Under the pieces are notes generated by a model that had not been told where the DNA came from, ran no database searches, and saw only the letters and a list, made by a program, of their open reading frames with translations. This document shows, piece by piece, positions 26,383 through 34,577 of a stretch of DNA of 38,878 nt. Position 1 is the stretch's first letter. Each line of letters opens with the position of its first letter. The DNA lies in the NCBI GenBank assembly GCA_022821875.1, contig JAJECV010000145.1, positions 1 through 38,878 on the forward strand, read 5' to 3'. Source of the DNA: Rhodothermales bacterium (GTDB lineage: Bacteria; Bacteroidota; Rhodothermia; Rhodothermales; Bin80). A program made the translations under genes and the position numbers.

Positions 26383-28171
26383 CCGGCACGAGAACTGTGG
26401 AGTCTAGATGCGGGGCGGGTAGCGAAAATACAGAATAATCAGCATGATCAAAAAGATACCGTCCAAACGGCTGATGCAGGTTCAGGCGCTGCCTGCGTAT
26501 AAAATAAGGGGTGCCAGATTCATCCCGTGTCCAGCCTTCCCAGATGGCCGGTGCAGCGGCAGCACGATTCCCGCCCCAGTGCATCGTTGATTGGTGCCCG
26601 ATCAGGGGGAAGGTCAGCGGTGCATGTATCCTGCTGCCGGAACGGCCATGAAGCGTGAACAGATAGTGACCGGTGTGCACGCGCTCCCAGCGCCACTGGC
26701 TTTGATCGGTTCCAAACCTTTGTGCCAACTGATCTACAGCACGATAGAACGCAATTTCCCGCGTTGATCCCTCAGAGATACTCCACTGGTTATAAATGGT
26801 CGCGCCAATACTTTGCCCTTCAAACGTATGGTTCCAGTTTTTAAGATAGACCAGCGCAGACTGAACCAGAGGCGGTGCATTTTCGGGAATGCGCAGAGAA
26901 TCCAGTTCTTCGGATAAGGTGTTTTCGACCCATGCGCTCCAGGTGTCGGTAATCCAGTCCGATGGGTCGGTTAAGTCGGGATCTGTCTGATTGAGGTAGT
27001 AGGCACTGTATGCAGCGGAAGAGTCATTGCTGATCACGAAGCCGGAACGATGGAGAGGAAACACGAAATTTGGCGCACCGAGCACCGTCCAGGAACTGTC
27101 TGAAGACATGAGAATCCCGTCTCCACGCCAGAGTTGAAAACCGGCCGGCTGATTGCGAAACAGCGCAAACCAAGTTTGAGCATCCGTTCCGGTTCCAAAT
27201 CCACTCCAGGCCAATTCTTTCGGTGCGCCATCTATGCGAAGGGTACTGTCAGATTTCTGGTAGTATACGATTTCTTCTCGATCACGAAAAGAGAAACGTC
27301 GTTCACGTTTCAATCCAGAACCAGCAGGTTGAATTGTTTTCGGGGAATGCAGGAGAATGGACCAAGCACGGGTTCCCATCTTTCCCGCAGGGAAAAACGG
27401 GGTTCCAATCAGTGAAGCACCGTACACCTCCGGTTCATTGGCAATCTTCAGAGCAACATCCTGAAAAACCGGTGCAGTCGAGTTGCCGAGTACATGGCGC
27501 TGATAAAATACTGCCCCCCGTGAAGTGGGAAGAAGCCAGGCACTGCTGGATGCCAGGCCATGCACAAGAATCATAGAGTCAAGCCTGGCGGTGCCGGCGC
27601 AGATGGGTTCTCCAAGTAGACACAGAGAGTCAGGAGAGGTACTCATCCAGGCAATCAACCGTTCGACCACCAGCGCATGCCACGGCTCCCAGGGTTCAGG
27701 ACGGATGTTCTGTAAAAAAAAGTTGTGCATAGAATCGGTATCCTGCCATGCAAGATCAATCCCTTTTCCGAATGAGGCCATCAGGCCTGCTTCCTCAGGG
27801 GGCAGATGTCGGCTGGCATTCTGTGCATTTCCCGATAGATCCAGAAGCTGAACCAGCCGGTCCGCTTCAATTGCATCCGCCCCATACCAGTCACTTAATT
27901 TTCCCAGAGCCGCCTGTCTCCACAGGGCAATCGTCCAGCCGTTCAGTCGTCCCTGCACATAGCCAAGTCCTACCAGTGCATCCGAGAGTGAATTCGCCTG
28001 AATTTGAGCAGTGTCAAATTCGCCCCATTGAATTTCCACGGGAGATTCCAGACCGGCGATTTCCAGTTGATCGGGGAAGCGTGATTTCCAGTCATACATT
28101 TTTCGCCATACTCCACCGATAACGGCAAAGAAGATAATACCCCAGAAGAAGATCCAGCCGACCAGTCTCAT
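26369..28171 (-). CDS. Divergent penicillin-acylase-family protein, membrane anchored
   Basis: 600 aa from the ATG at 28171; the frame is open from a TTG at 28192, but the ATG puts a hydrophobic anchor (WIFFWGIIFFAVIGGVW) right at the N-terminus. The alpha-chain part follows the penicillin acylase pattern (VEIQWGEFDTAQIQANS, DALVGLGYVQGRLNGW, AALGKLSDWYG). The usual G-S-N-x-W at the autocleavage site appears as ASSSAWLLP near residues 207-213: the nucleophile Ser may be present, but the Asn is replaced. The later G..GxPxxxxGHN segment reads GTPFFPAGKMGTRAW, lacking His-Asn. The C-terminal part (WNHTFEGQS, WGGNRAAAAPA) still fits the family. It may be a poorly active or repurposed N-terminal-nucleophile hydrolase facing the periplasm. 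It is coupled to the downstream kinase by a 14-base overlap. Confidence 0.75.
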   Translation of the reverse strand: MRLVGWIFFWGIIFFAVIGGVWRKMYDWKSRFPDQLEIAGLESPVEIQWGEFDTAQIQANSLSDALVGLGYVQGRLNGWTIALWRQAALGKLSDWYGADAIEADRLVQLLDLSGNAQNASRHLPPEEAGLMASFGKGIDLAWQDTDSMHNFFLQNIRPEPWEPWHALVVERLIAWMSTSPDSLCLLGEPICAGTARLDSMILVHGLASSSAWLLPTSRGAVFYQRHVLGNSTAPVFQDVALKIANEPEVYGASLIGTPFFPAGKMGTRAWSILLHSPKTIQPAGSGLKRERRFSFRDREEIVYYQKSDSTLRIDGAPKELAWSGFGTGTDAQTWFALFRNQPAGFQLWRGDGILMSSDSSWTVLGAPNFVFPLHRSGFVISNDSSAAYSAYYLNQTDPDLTDPSDWITDTWSAWVENTLSEELDSLRIPENAPPLVQSALVYLKNWNHTFEGQSIGATIYNQWSISEGSTREIAFYRAVDQLAQRFGTDQSQWRWERVHTGHYLFTLHGRSGSRIHAPLTFPLIGHQSTMHWGGNRAAAAPAIWEGWTRDESGTPYFIRRQRLNLHQPFGRYLFDHADYSVFSLPAPHLDSTVLVPDDTE

Positions 28172-28184
28172 ACAGATAAGAGGT

Positions 28185-28261
28185 TCTTGCAAAATTAATA
28201 ATCCAGACTAAAAGCGCTCTTGGGTGAACAAAAAACCATAAAGATTGAGAATTTTGCAAGA
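28185..28261. repeat. 12-bp perfect inverted repeat flanking the acylase promoter region
   Basis: TCTTGCAAAATT at 28185-28196 and its exact complement AATTTTGCAAGA at 28250-28261, separated by 53 bases. It sits immediately upstream of the acylase-like gene start (28171, minus strand). It could be a regulator-binding pair, the base of an RNA stem-loop in the leader, or ends of a lost mobile element; nothing in the 53-base interior decides between these. Confidence 0.5.
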
Positions 28262-28644
28262 GGCCAGATCATTGTCTGGAATAATCACGTAGCAGGCAAG
28301 ACAGGCAGATGTATCTGCATATTGCTCGGTTGCAGGTTCCCGACCGGCAAAAACCTGGCAATTCACCGGATTCACGGTTATTTGGCGATGGATTCTCTTC
28401 GGGTCTGTCATCTAAGTCATAGCAGTACGGATACAAATTTCAGAAAACTATGTCTGTATATGATAACGGGTGATCTGCTTGTCCGTTCATCGGGGGCAAG
28501 GCTTCTTTTCCAATCCTTGCCCTTACCGGGTGCGTCCGGTGGCCGAAAGGGAACCTTACGCGGTGATCTATCGGAGTACAAGACATGTCAAATTCTTCCT
28601 GCAGTATCGGCTTGGAGGGTTGATGTATAGGGTACATGCGGCCT
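28262..28644. other. Region downstream of the truncated ATPase, no intact gene
   Basis: About 380 bases. A plus-strand frame (28220-28630) shows no known domain and lies opposite the likely 3' remnant of the ATPase gene ending at 28645. On the minus strand a frame at 28440-28658 continues past the ATPase stop but has no recognisable motif. It is probably decayed sequence. Confidence 0.4.
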
Positions 28645-29238
28645 TCAGGAGCGGTCACGCGTCTCGGCGCACCAGTCCGGTATCCAACGGAGATTGTGTC
28701 CCCGGCGGTTATGGGGGAATCTCTCGGCCACGGCCATACTCGTCCGCGAACCAGCTACGCATGAATGGGATCGAAACAGGCAAACTCCCTTGCGCATGTC
28801 CAGTATTTCACGGCGGAGGGCGGTCTGGACGACCGTCTCTGTCTTGCCCTGATCCTTAAGGTGAACCGTGATTGTTTTCACCAGATCATTCCATACAAAG
28901 TCAGTTTTCGCTCGGATTAGGTTAAGAAAATGCGTGATGGCTGCCCGCTGCAGCAATACATTCGTATGCCAAAAGGCGCGTGATTTGATACGGGCGGTCT
29001 GCCATTGTTTTGCCTCCGCAATGCGGCGACATTCGGCAGGCAGTGCGGTCTTGCCGGAACGGAGCACACCCAGAATCAGGAAGATCGCACCCCCATTTGT
29101 CCCCGTAGCTTCGTTCATCCTGTCAGCAGACTTTTGCAATTCCTCTGTACGTCCGTGAAAATATTTGGCGGCATCCCGGTCAGATATAGGTGACAGGGAG
29201 CGGAAACATCGGATTGCGTGCTCATGGGACGGTGACAT
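28645..29238 (-). pseudogene. Truncated P-loop ATPase
   Basis: About 197 aa from the ATG at 29238 (the frame is open from a TTG at 29262). The sequence DRDAAKYFHGRTEELQKSAD, then AIFLILGVLRSGKTALPAEC with Walker A GVLRSGKT, then ARIKSRAFW, resembles a family of stand-alone ATP-binding proteins of Bacteroidota that start with an FHGR.. motif and have G.PG.GKTALL.EC. Full members are, from memory, around 400 residues with Walker B and sensor motifs. Here the sequence turns low-complexity and Arg/Ser-rich after about residue 145 (RKGVCLFRSHSC...), and no Walker B is found, which suggests a frameshift followed by decay. Function in the intact family is unknown to me. A short functional protein cannot be excluded. 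Confidence 0.55.
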
Positions 29239-29462
29239 GCGGCTACGGATCGGGTTAGACAATGTTAGGACGTACGGGTTCCCCTCCCTAACCCGTGGTT
29301 ACGCACAGACATAGTTTCCCGATTTTATGGATTCCCCCGCGAATGGATCGTTCCAAATAGAATTTTCCGGTTTATCTTATGCGGACTGGATCCATTTTCC
29401 CGCACAGCGGTTGCAGGGTCCGGTTACCTCCATGACCTTATCGCAGACAAGATAAAATCCTT

Positions 29463-31103
29463 ATGAATACGCACACGAAAATAGTGTTTGGTGTCCTGGT
29501 GTTGGCTGCCGGTGTACTGCTGGGCATGCAGTTGGAGTCCAGTTCGTCAGACGATACGAGGGATGCGTTGAAAAAACTTGAACATGCATTCCTTGTGATT
29601 AGTGAACGCTATGTAGAGGATGTAGATTCGGGGGCACTTGCCGAACATGCTTTGAAAGGAATGCTCGACGAACTGGATCCGCATTCGGTCTATATTGATG
29701 CCGAGACGATGCGTCGTGTGGAGGAAGATTTCAGCGGTGGCTTTGAGGGAATCGGAATCTCGTTTGAGTTTATTGAGGGAGTGGGCGGTCAGGATACGTT
29801 GATTGTGCTCAGTGTGGTTCCAGAGGGGCCAAGCGAGGAGGTGGGACTCCATTCAGGAGATCGAATCATTGAAGTGGATGGACAGAGCACGATAGGCTTT
29901 GAGACGGAGGATGTGCAGCGCACACTGAAAGGGCCGCGCGGCACCTCGGTAGATATTGTGGTGATCCGGCCCGGGTACCCCGATCCAATCCATTTCACCA
30001 TTGTACGTGACCGCATACCGCTGTATGCGGTGGATGTGGCGTATATGATTGATGATATCACAGGATTTATTAAGATTAACCGCTTTTCTGGAACAACACA
30101 CCGAGAATTTCGCCAGGCGGTCCATCGCCTCAAGTCTCAGGGGATGCAGCGCCTGATGCTGGATCTGCGTGGAAATTCGGGCGGATACATGGAGATGGCG
30201 GTGAGACTCTCCGATGAATTTCTTCCAGACGATGCACTGATCGTGTCTCAGAAAGGGCGCATTCGAGATGCCAATCATTCATTTTATGGTACGGACGAAG
30301 GGCTTCTTGAAGATGCGCCGATTATGGTCCTGGTGAACGAGGGGTCAGCATCGGCCAGTGAAATTGTCGCCGGGGCCCTGCAGGATCATGATCGTGGATT
30401 GATTGTCGGGCGGAGGACATTCGGGAAAGGACTTGTACAACAACAGCACCTTTTGCCGGACGGGAGTGCAATGCGTGTAACCATTGCCAGATATTATACG
30501 CCGTCGGGAAGATTAATCCAAACCCCGTATGCAGGTGGTGACCGCGAAGAGTATTTGACTTCAAAGCGTGAGATGCAGGCGAACACTGCGCTATTGAGTG
30601 CGCAGGAGATCATGGAGAGTATTCCAGATTCCCTGATCTACGAAACGGTCAGCGGACGGGCTGTGATGGGAGGCGGGGGCATTCTGCCGGATTTTATCGT
30701 GGATGTGGATACCGCATCGCTTTTTGTGCGTGAGGTTTTGAGCCGTGATGTTGCGAATACGTATGCCCGTATGTGGTATGACCGTGAAGGGGAGGCACTG
30801 GCGGATCGCTGGGGAAGTCAGCGGGATGCCTTTTTTGAGTCGTTTGAAATTCCAGAGGCCGAATATCAGGGCTTTCTGGAGTATGCACGAGTACGGGGAA
30901 TTTCTATCGGTACACAGGAAGATGCGTTTGATAATGCGGAAATAGAACTGGATAGGCCGTATATTGAGGCGCGGATAAAAGCCAGACTGGCGGTGCGTCT
31001 TTTTGATCTTGAAGCATTTTACCCTGTGATGCATCCAGAAGACCGTACCTTGCAGGAGGCCTTGAAACTTTGGTTCGAAGCGGAAAGTCTTGCACAGAAA
31101 TAA
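29463..31103 (+). CDS. S41 C-terminal processing peptidase (CtpA/Prc-like)
   Basis: 546 aa exported serine protease. The N-terminal hydrophobic segment (IVFGVLVLAAGVLLGM, residues 7-22) is a signal peptide or anchor. Next come a helical segment (FLVISERYVED, LKGMLDELDPHSVYID) and a PDZ domain (about residues 90-175: GFEGIGISFEF...GLHSGDRIIEVDG). The catalytic core has Ser297 within GSASASEI and Lys322 in TFGKGLVQ, 25 residues apart as in Prc. The C-terminal 150 residues form the extra domain common in Bacteroidota homologues. It should cleave periplasmic proteins near their C-termini for envelope quality control. It stands alone: the ExbB unit downstream has its own promoter. Confidence 0.92.
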   Translation: MNTHTKIVFGVLVLAAGVLLGMQLESSSSDDTRDALKKLEHAFLVISERYVEDVDSGALAEHALKGMLDELDPHSVYIDAETMRRVEEDFSGGFEGIGISFEFIEGVGGQDTLIVLSVVPEGPSEEVGLHSGDRIIEVDGQSTIGFETEDVQRTLKGPRGTSVDIVVIRPGYPDPIHFTIVRDRIPLYAVDVAYMIDDITGFIKINRFSGTTHREFRQAVHRLKSQGMQRLMLDLRGNSGGYMEMAVRLSDEFLPDDALIVSQKGRIRDANHSFYGTDEGLLEDAPIMVLVNEGSASASEIVAGALQDHDRGLIVGRRTFGKGLVQQQHLLPDGSAMRVTIARYYTPSGRLIQTPYAGGDREEYLTSKREMQANTALLSAQEIMESIPDSLIYETVSGRAVMGGGGILPDFIVDVDTASLFVREVLSRDVANTYARMWYDREGEALADRWGSQRDAFFESFEIPEAEYQGFLEYARVRGISIGTQEDAFDNAEIELDRPYIEARIKARLAVRLFDLEAFYPVMHPEDRTLQEALKLWFEAESLAQK

Positions 31104-31198
31104 CGGAGGTGTATTGAAAATTCCGTTGAAAACATTAACTTTAGTGAAAATCCTTGATGGATCTGCCCTGCATGCAACTGTCTGGTTTCGAAAATCGT

Positions 31199-31228
31199 TT
31201 GGCAGGATTGTTGAATAGGTAGTATATT
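31199..31228 (+). promoter_or_regulatory. Probable promoter of the exbB-exbD-exbD unit
   Basis: TTGGCA at 31199-31204 and TATATT at 31223-31228 are separated by 18 bases, each matching five of six consensus positions of a housekeeping promoter. They lie 57 bases before the exbB ATG. A GGAGG at 31273-31277, 8 bases from the ATG, is one of the few clear Shine-Dalgarno sites in the window. Confidence 0.5.
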
Positions 31229-31285
31229 AGGGAACGTTTGCACTTAACACTTAAAACTCTAATCAATTTTCTGGAGGATTAGTCC

Positions 31286-31972
31286 ATGAAGCTTTTCGGG
31301 AATGTCATGTTGGCTCAGGATGCAGCAGCTGCTGCAGATGAGGGCATGATTAATGTACTGGTAAACTATTTCAATCAGGGGGGCGAGTTTATGTGGCCCG
31401 TACTGATCATTCTGATCATCGGCCTTGCGATTGCATTTGAGCGGGTGATTCAGTTAATTCTTGCCGATGTGAACACGCGCAAATTCATTGTAAGTGTCAA
31501 GGAGGCATTGCAGGAGGGCGGGGTATCCGCTGCGGAGGAGATCTGCTCTGCGACACGCGGACCGGTCGCTGCGGTGTTTCAGGCCGGTTTAATGCGCTCG
31601 GATGAAGGGATTGAAGCGGTAGAGAAGGCTGTCGTTGCCTATGGCTCTATTGAGATGAGTTTTCTGGAGCGCGGTCTGGTGTGGCTGTCCCTCTTTATTG
31701 CATTAGCCCCCATGTTTGGGTTCCTGGGAACCGTGATCGGGATGGTTGCGGCGTTTGATGCGATTGAGGCGGCCGGAGATATCTCCCCCAGCCTAGTGGC
31801 CCGAGGCATCAAAATCGCACTCTTAACCACCGTATTCGGCCTGATTGTTGCCATTATTCTTCAGTTCTTCTACAATTACGCGGTATCCAAAATTGACCGG
31901 ATCGTTGTTGAGATGGAAGAGGCATCCATTGAGTTGATTGACTCTCTTGTTATGAAGGAGTCATCCTCTTAA
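31286..31972 (+). CDS. exbB: MotA/TolQ/ExbB proton channel family protein
   Basis: 228 aa inner-membrane protein with three helices: about residues 37-57 (FMWPVLIILIIGLAIAF), 130-158 (WLSLFIALAPMFGFLGTVIGMVAAF) and 172-194 (IKIALLTTVFGLIVAIILQFF). The APMFGFLGTVIGM motif is the signature of ExbB/TolQ proteins. With ExbD it forms a proton-driven motor that powers TonB-dependent uptake or Tol-type envelope functions. A good ribosome-binding site (GGAGG, 8 bases upstream) supports the start. It is the first gene of a four-gene unit with a small membrane protein and two ExbD proteins. The start MKLFGNVMLAQDAAAAAD is longer than in E. coli ExbB but usual for Bacteroidota. Confidence 0.9.
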   Translation: MKLFGNVMLAQDAAAAADEGMINVLVNYFNQGGEFMWPVLIILIIGLAIAFERVIQLILADVNTRKFIVSVKEALQEGGVSAAEEICSATRGPVAAVFQAGLMRSDEGIEAVEKAVVAYGSIEMSFLERGLVWLSLFIALAPMFGFLGTVIGMVAAFDAIEAAGDISPSLVARGIKIALLTTVFGLIVAIILQFFYNYAVSKIDRIVVEMEEASIELIDSLVMKESSS

Positions 31973-32017
31973 GAGGGATCATTAATCGGGGGCTTGATCC
32001 CCAAAAACCAAGAATTC

Positions 32018-32281
32018 ATGCTTAACATTGCCCTCTATATCGTTTTTGCACTGATCGGCCTCGGTTTGCTGGTCATGCTGGCATCTGGAGTCCGCAGTTT
32101 GATGTTTGGTAAGGTGAAGATGACATCGCTTGCGTTTATTGCGGTCCCGCCGGTATTATTCCTGATTCTGGGGCTTGCATTGCCGACCTGGACGGATGCA
32201 GGCATTATGACCATCGTCATTTCGCTTGTACTGACACTTGTTGCACTTCTGGTCTCAGGAGTAAAGAACCTTGTTTCCTGA
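32018..32281 (+). CDS. Small three-helix membrane protein in the exbB-exbD unit
   Basis: 87 aa from the ATG at 32018 (the frame is open from a TTG at 31994). Three hydrophobic stretches: residues 3-22 (NIALYIVFALIGLGLLVMLA), 40-56 (SLAFIAVPPVLFLILGL) and 64-83. It sits between exbB and the first exbD with gaps of 45 and 19 bases, so it is co-transcribed. No family was recognised. Its constant company with the motor genes suggests an accessory membrane subunit; this is inference. A GGGG...CCCC mini-hairpin precedes it at 31988-32002. Confidence 0.7.
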   Translation: MLNIALYIVFALIGLGLLVMLASGVRSLMFGKVKMTSLAFIAVPPVLFLILGLALPTWTDAGIMTIVISLVLTLVALLVSGVKNLVS

Positions 32282-32300
32282 TCTTTAGACGCGTATCGCA

Positions 32301-32861
32301 ATGAGTATACTTGCCAAGAAAAAGAAGCGACAGGGTGCGGAAATCCCCACATCATCAATGGCGGATATCGCCTTTTTGCTTCTCATCTTTTTCCTGGTCA
32401 CCACGACGATTGACGTAGATACCGGGATTGGAATGACCTTGCCGCCGGAACCGGATGAGACGACACCGCCGCCGCCGGTGAGTGACCGGAACATGCTGAA
32501 GATTCTCATTAATGCACAGGGGCAGGTTCTTCTGGAGGATTTACCCTCGTCGGTTGCACAGATCCGCAGTGAGGTGCTGACCCACGTTCAAAATAATGGC
32601 GCGGATGCACGCTATTCGGACTCTCCCTCCAAGGCGGTCGTGTCGATCAAAACGGACCGTTTAACCCCGTACAATCTCTATATCCAGACACTTGATGAGG
32701 TATGGATGGCATATTTCGAGATTTGGGATACGGAGGCCCGATCCATGGGGCATGCCAATTATGTTGAGTACCGGTCTAATCTGGAGGGCGGTACGGAAAA
32801 CGAGATCCGTGAGAAGTGGCCGGCACAGGTTTCGCTGGCCGAACCGGATCCTGGAAACTGA
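32301..32861 (+). CDS. exbD: ExbD/TolR-family protein 1
   Basis: 186 aa with a basic cytoplasmic N-terminus (LAKKKKRQG), one transmembrane helix at about residues 21-37 (ADIAFLLLIFFLVTT) containing the proton-binding Asp22, and a periplasmic domain. The periplasmic part is longer than in E. coli ExbD and includes an extra C-terminal segment (LDEVWMAYFEIWDTEARSMGH...), as in Bacteroidota homologues. A Pro-rich stretch (EPDETTPPPPVSD) follows the helix. It is paired with a second ExbD at 32876, suggesting heteromeric ExbD pairs in the motor. Confidence 0.88.
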   Translation: MSILAKKKKRQGAEIPTSSMADIAFLLLIFFLVTTTIDVDTGIGMTLPPEPDETTPPPPVSDRNMLKILINAQGQVLLEDLPSSVAQIRSEVLTHVQNNGADARYSDSPSKAVVSIKTDRLTPYNLYIQTLDEVWMAYFEIWDTEARSMGHANYVEYRSNLEGGTENEIREKWPAQVSLAEPDPGN

Positions 32862-32875
32862 ACCTGAAGAGTATC

Positions 32876-33328
32876 ATGGCTCATTTTGCAAAAAAATCTA
32901 AAGCTAAGCCCGAGATTTCTACGGCATCACTGCCGGACATTATCTTTATGCTGTTGATCTTTTTCATGGTCACAACCGTGTTGCGGGAGCAGGAGGTTCA
33001 GGTGCGAACCATTCTGCCGCAGGCGGAAGCCCTGACGAAGATTGAACAAAAACGCTACGTATCCTATGTATGGATGGGGCCGGAGAAATTGCCGGGAAAC
33101 CGGGTTGGTGAAACGAAGGTGCAGATTGATGATGCCGTCATTGAAGATATGACCAACGTACGGTCCATCATGTACCGGAAATTGAGTGAGCAGCCGAGAC
33201 TGATCGTGTCGCTCCGTGTGGATGAGGAATCAGAGATGGGGGTGGTAACGGATGTGCAGGGCGAACTCCGAAAGGCCGGAACGCTCCGGATCAGTTACTC
33301 ATCCAGACGGGATATATCGAATATTTAA
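32876..33328 (+). CDS. exbD: ExbD/TolR-family protein 2
   Basis: 150 aa. The ATG at 32876 was chosen, although the frame is open from 32816, because it gives the typical basic N-terminus (AHFAKKSKAKPE) directly before the helix, starts 14 bases after the first exbD stop and avoids overlap. The single helix (IIFMLLIFFMVTTVL, residues 22-36) follows Asp21, the conserved protonatable residue. The periplasmic domain has the usual RLIVSLRVDEESEMGVVTDVQGELRKAGTL-like end in which each step uses ExbD family positions. It is the last gene of the unit; a strong terminator follows. No TonB gene is present downstream. Confidence 0.88.
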   Translation: MAHFAKKSKAKPEISTASLPDIIFMLLIFFMVTTVLREQEVQVRTILPQAEALTKIEQKRYVSYVWMGPEKLPGNRVGETKVQIDDAVIEDMTNVRSIMYRKLSEQPRLIVSLRVDEESEMGVVTDVQGELRKAGTLRISYSSRRDISNI

Positions 33329-33381
33329 ATCGCCAGGTGTTCATATCTACAGGCTGGATATGTCGGTTGGCTGGAGTCTTC

Positions 33382-33420
33382 AGGGTAGCGGTGCAAGTGT
33401 GTGCCGCTACCCTTTTTCTT
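33382..33420 (+). terminator. Intrinsic terminator of the exbB-exbD-exbD unit
   Basis: AGGGTAGCGG at 33382-33391 pairs perfectly with CCGCTACCCT ending at 33413, with an internal loop of about 12 bases that can extend the stem. It is followed by TTTTTCTTT. It lies 54 bases after the second exbD stop and 48 bases before the dehydrogenase gene, which is therefore a separate transcription unit. Confidence 0.85.
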
Positions 33421-33467
33421 TGTGTTTCATTGTCAGCAGTGCCACCTAATCAACAGTTTTATTTGAG

Positions 33468-34484
33468 ATGTACACAATCACCCTGGTGCCTGGAGACGGA
33501 ATTGGCCCCGAAGTCACGGAAGCTACCTGTAAAGTGATTGCGGCAGCAGGAGTGAATATACGCTGGGAGCGGTTTGAAGAAGTGGGCTATGCCGGGATCG
33601 AGAAACAAGGGCAGCCCCTGCCGGACGAGGTGCTGAATTCCATTCACAGGAATCGCCTTGCATTAAAAGGGCCTGTCACGACTCCGGTGGGCGGGGGATT
33701 CCGCAGTGTCAATGTATCACTCCGCCAGAAGCTGGATCTGTTCGTCAATCTGCGCCCGTGCAAGCGGCTGCCCGGGATTAAAACTCCGTTCCCGGACACA
33801 GATCTTGTGATCTTTCGCGAAAATACCGAGGGACTCTATTCGGGAATTGAGAGTTACGACGAACGTCTTGAAATTGCAGATTCAATTGCAAGGATTACCC
33901 GCAGGGGATCGCAGCGTATCCTGCGCTATGCATTTGAGTGGGTGACGGCCAATCAGCGCAGGCGGCTGACGGCAGTCCATAAGGCAAATGTGCTGAAACT
34001 TTCCACAGGCCTCTTCCTGGAGGAAGCCCGCAGTATTGCACAAGACTACCCGGGGGTTCAGTTTGATCATCTGATTGTGGATAACATGGCCATGCAACTG
34101 GTCATACAGCCGGATACATTTGACTGTATCGTAACAACGAATCTTTTCGGGGATATTTTGAGTGACCTTTGTGCGGGTCTAGTTGGAGGGTTAGGGATTG
34201 TTCCGGGTGCGAATATTGGAGAGGACGCGGCTGTATTTGAGGCGGTTCATGGCAGCGCTCCAGATATTGCGGGGCAGTCCAAAGCCAATCCTACGGCACT
34301 CATTCGCACCTCCGCGCTTTTATTGCATCACATGGGGGAGGCGGAGGCGGCAATGCGAATTGAACGGGCAGTATGGCGCGCCTATGCAGAGGGGACGAGT
34401 CTGACCCCGGATGTTGGAGGCACGGCATCCACCGAAGGTATGACAGATGAAATCGTACGGCTAGTTACCGATCATTGTGCATGA
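33468..34484 (+). CDS. NAD-dependent isocitrate dehydrogenase (isocitrate/isopropylmalate DH family)
   Basis: 338 aa beta-decarboxylating dehydrogenase. The substrate motif is S80-V-N82-V-S-L-R86, typical of isocitrate rather than isopropylmalate enzymes. Catalytic Tyr124 (EGLYSGIE) and Lys172 (VHKANVLK) are present, as are metal-binding Asp residues in NLFGDILSD. In HGSAPDIAG the residues after Pro are Asp-Ile, the NAD-type pair, rather than Lys-Tyr of NADP enzymes. The protein therefore most likely oxidises isocitrate to 2-oxoglutarate with NAD in the TCA cycle (EC 1.1.1.41). It is preceded by a terminator and followed by an unrelated transposase relic, so it stands alone. Confidence 0.88.
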   Translation: MYTITLVPGDGIGPEVTEATCKVIAAAGVNIRWERFEEVGYAGIEKQGQPLPDEVLNSIHRNRLALKGPVTTPVGGGFRSVNVSLRQKLDLFVNLRPCKRLPGIKTPFPDTDLVIFRENTEGLYSGIESYDERLEIADSIARITRRGSQRILRYAFEWVTANQRRRLTAVHKANVLKLSTGLFLEEARSIAQDYPGVQFDHLIVDNMAMQLVIQPDTFDCIVTTNLFGDILSDLCAGLVGGLGIVPGANIGEDAAVFEAVHGSAPDIAGQSKANPTALIRTSALLLHHMGEAEAAMRIERAVWRAYAEGTSLTPDVGGTASTEGMTDEIVRLVTDHCA

Positions 34485-34577
34485 CGTATTCGCAGTTGAC
34501 TGCCCGGTGATGCTTCGGGGAGCGTCAATTCAGTCTGCCATTTAGGAGATGGAGGCCGTCTACAGGAACATGCCAAT

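Noticed and set aside
28220-28630. 136-codon plus-strand frame upstream of the S41 peptidase region
   Set aside because: No domain or signal; it lies opposite probable decayed ATPase sequence and looks like chance.
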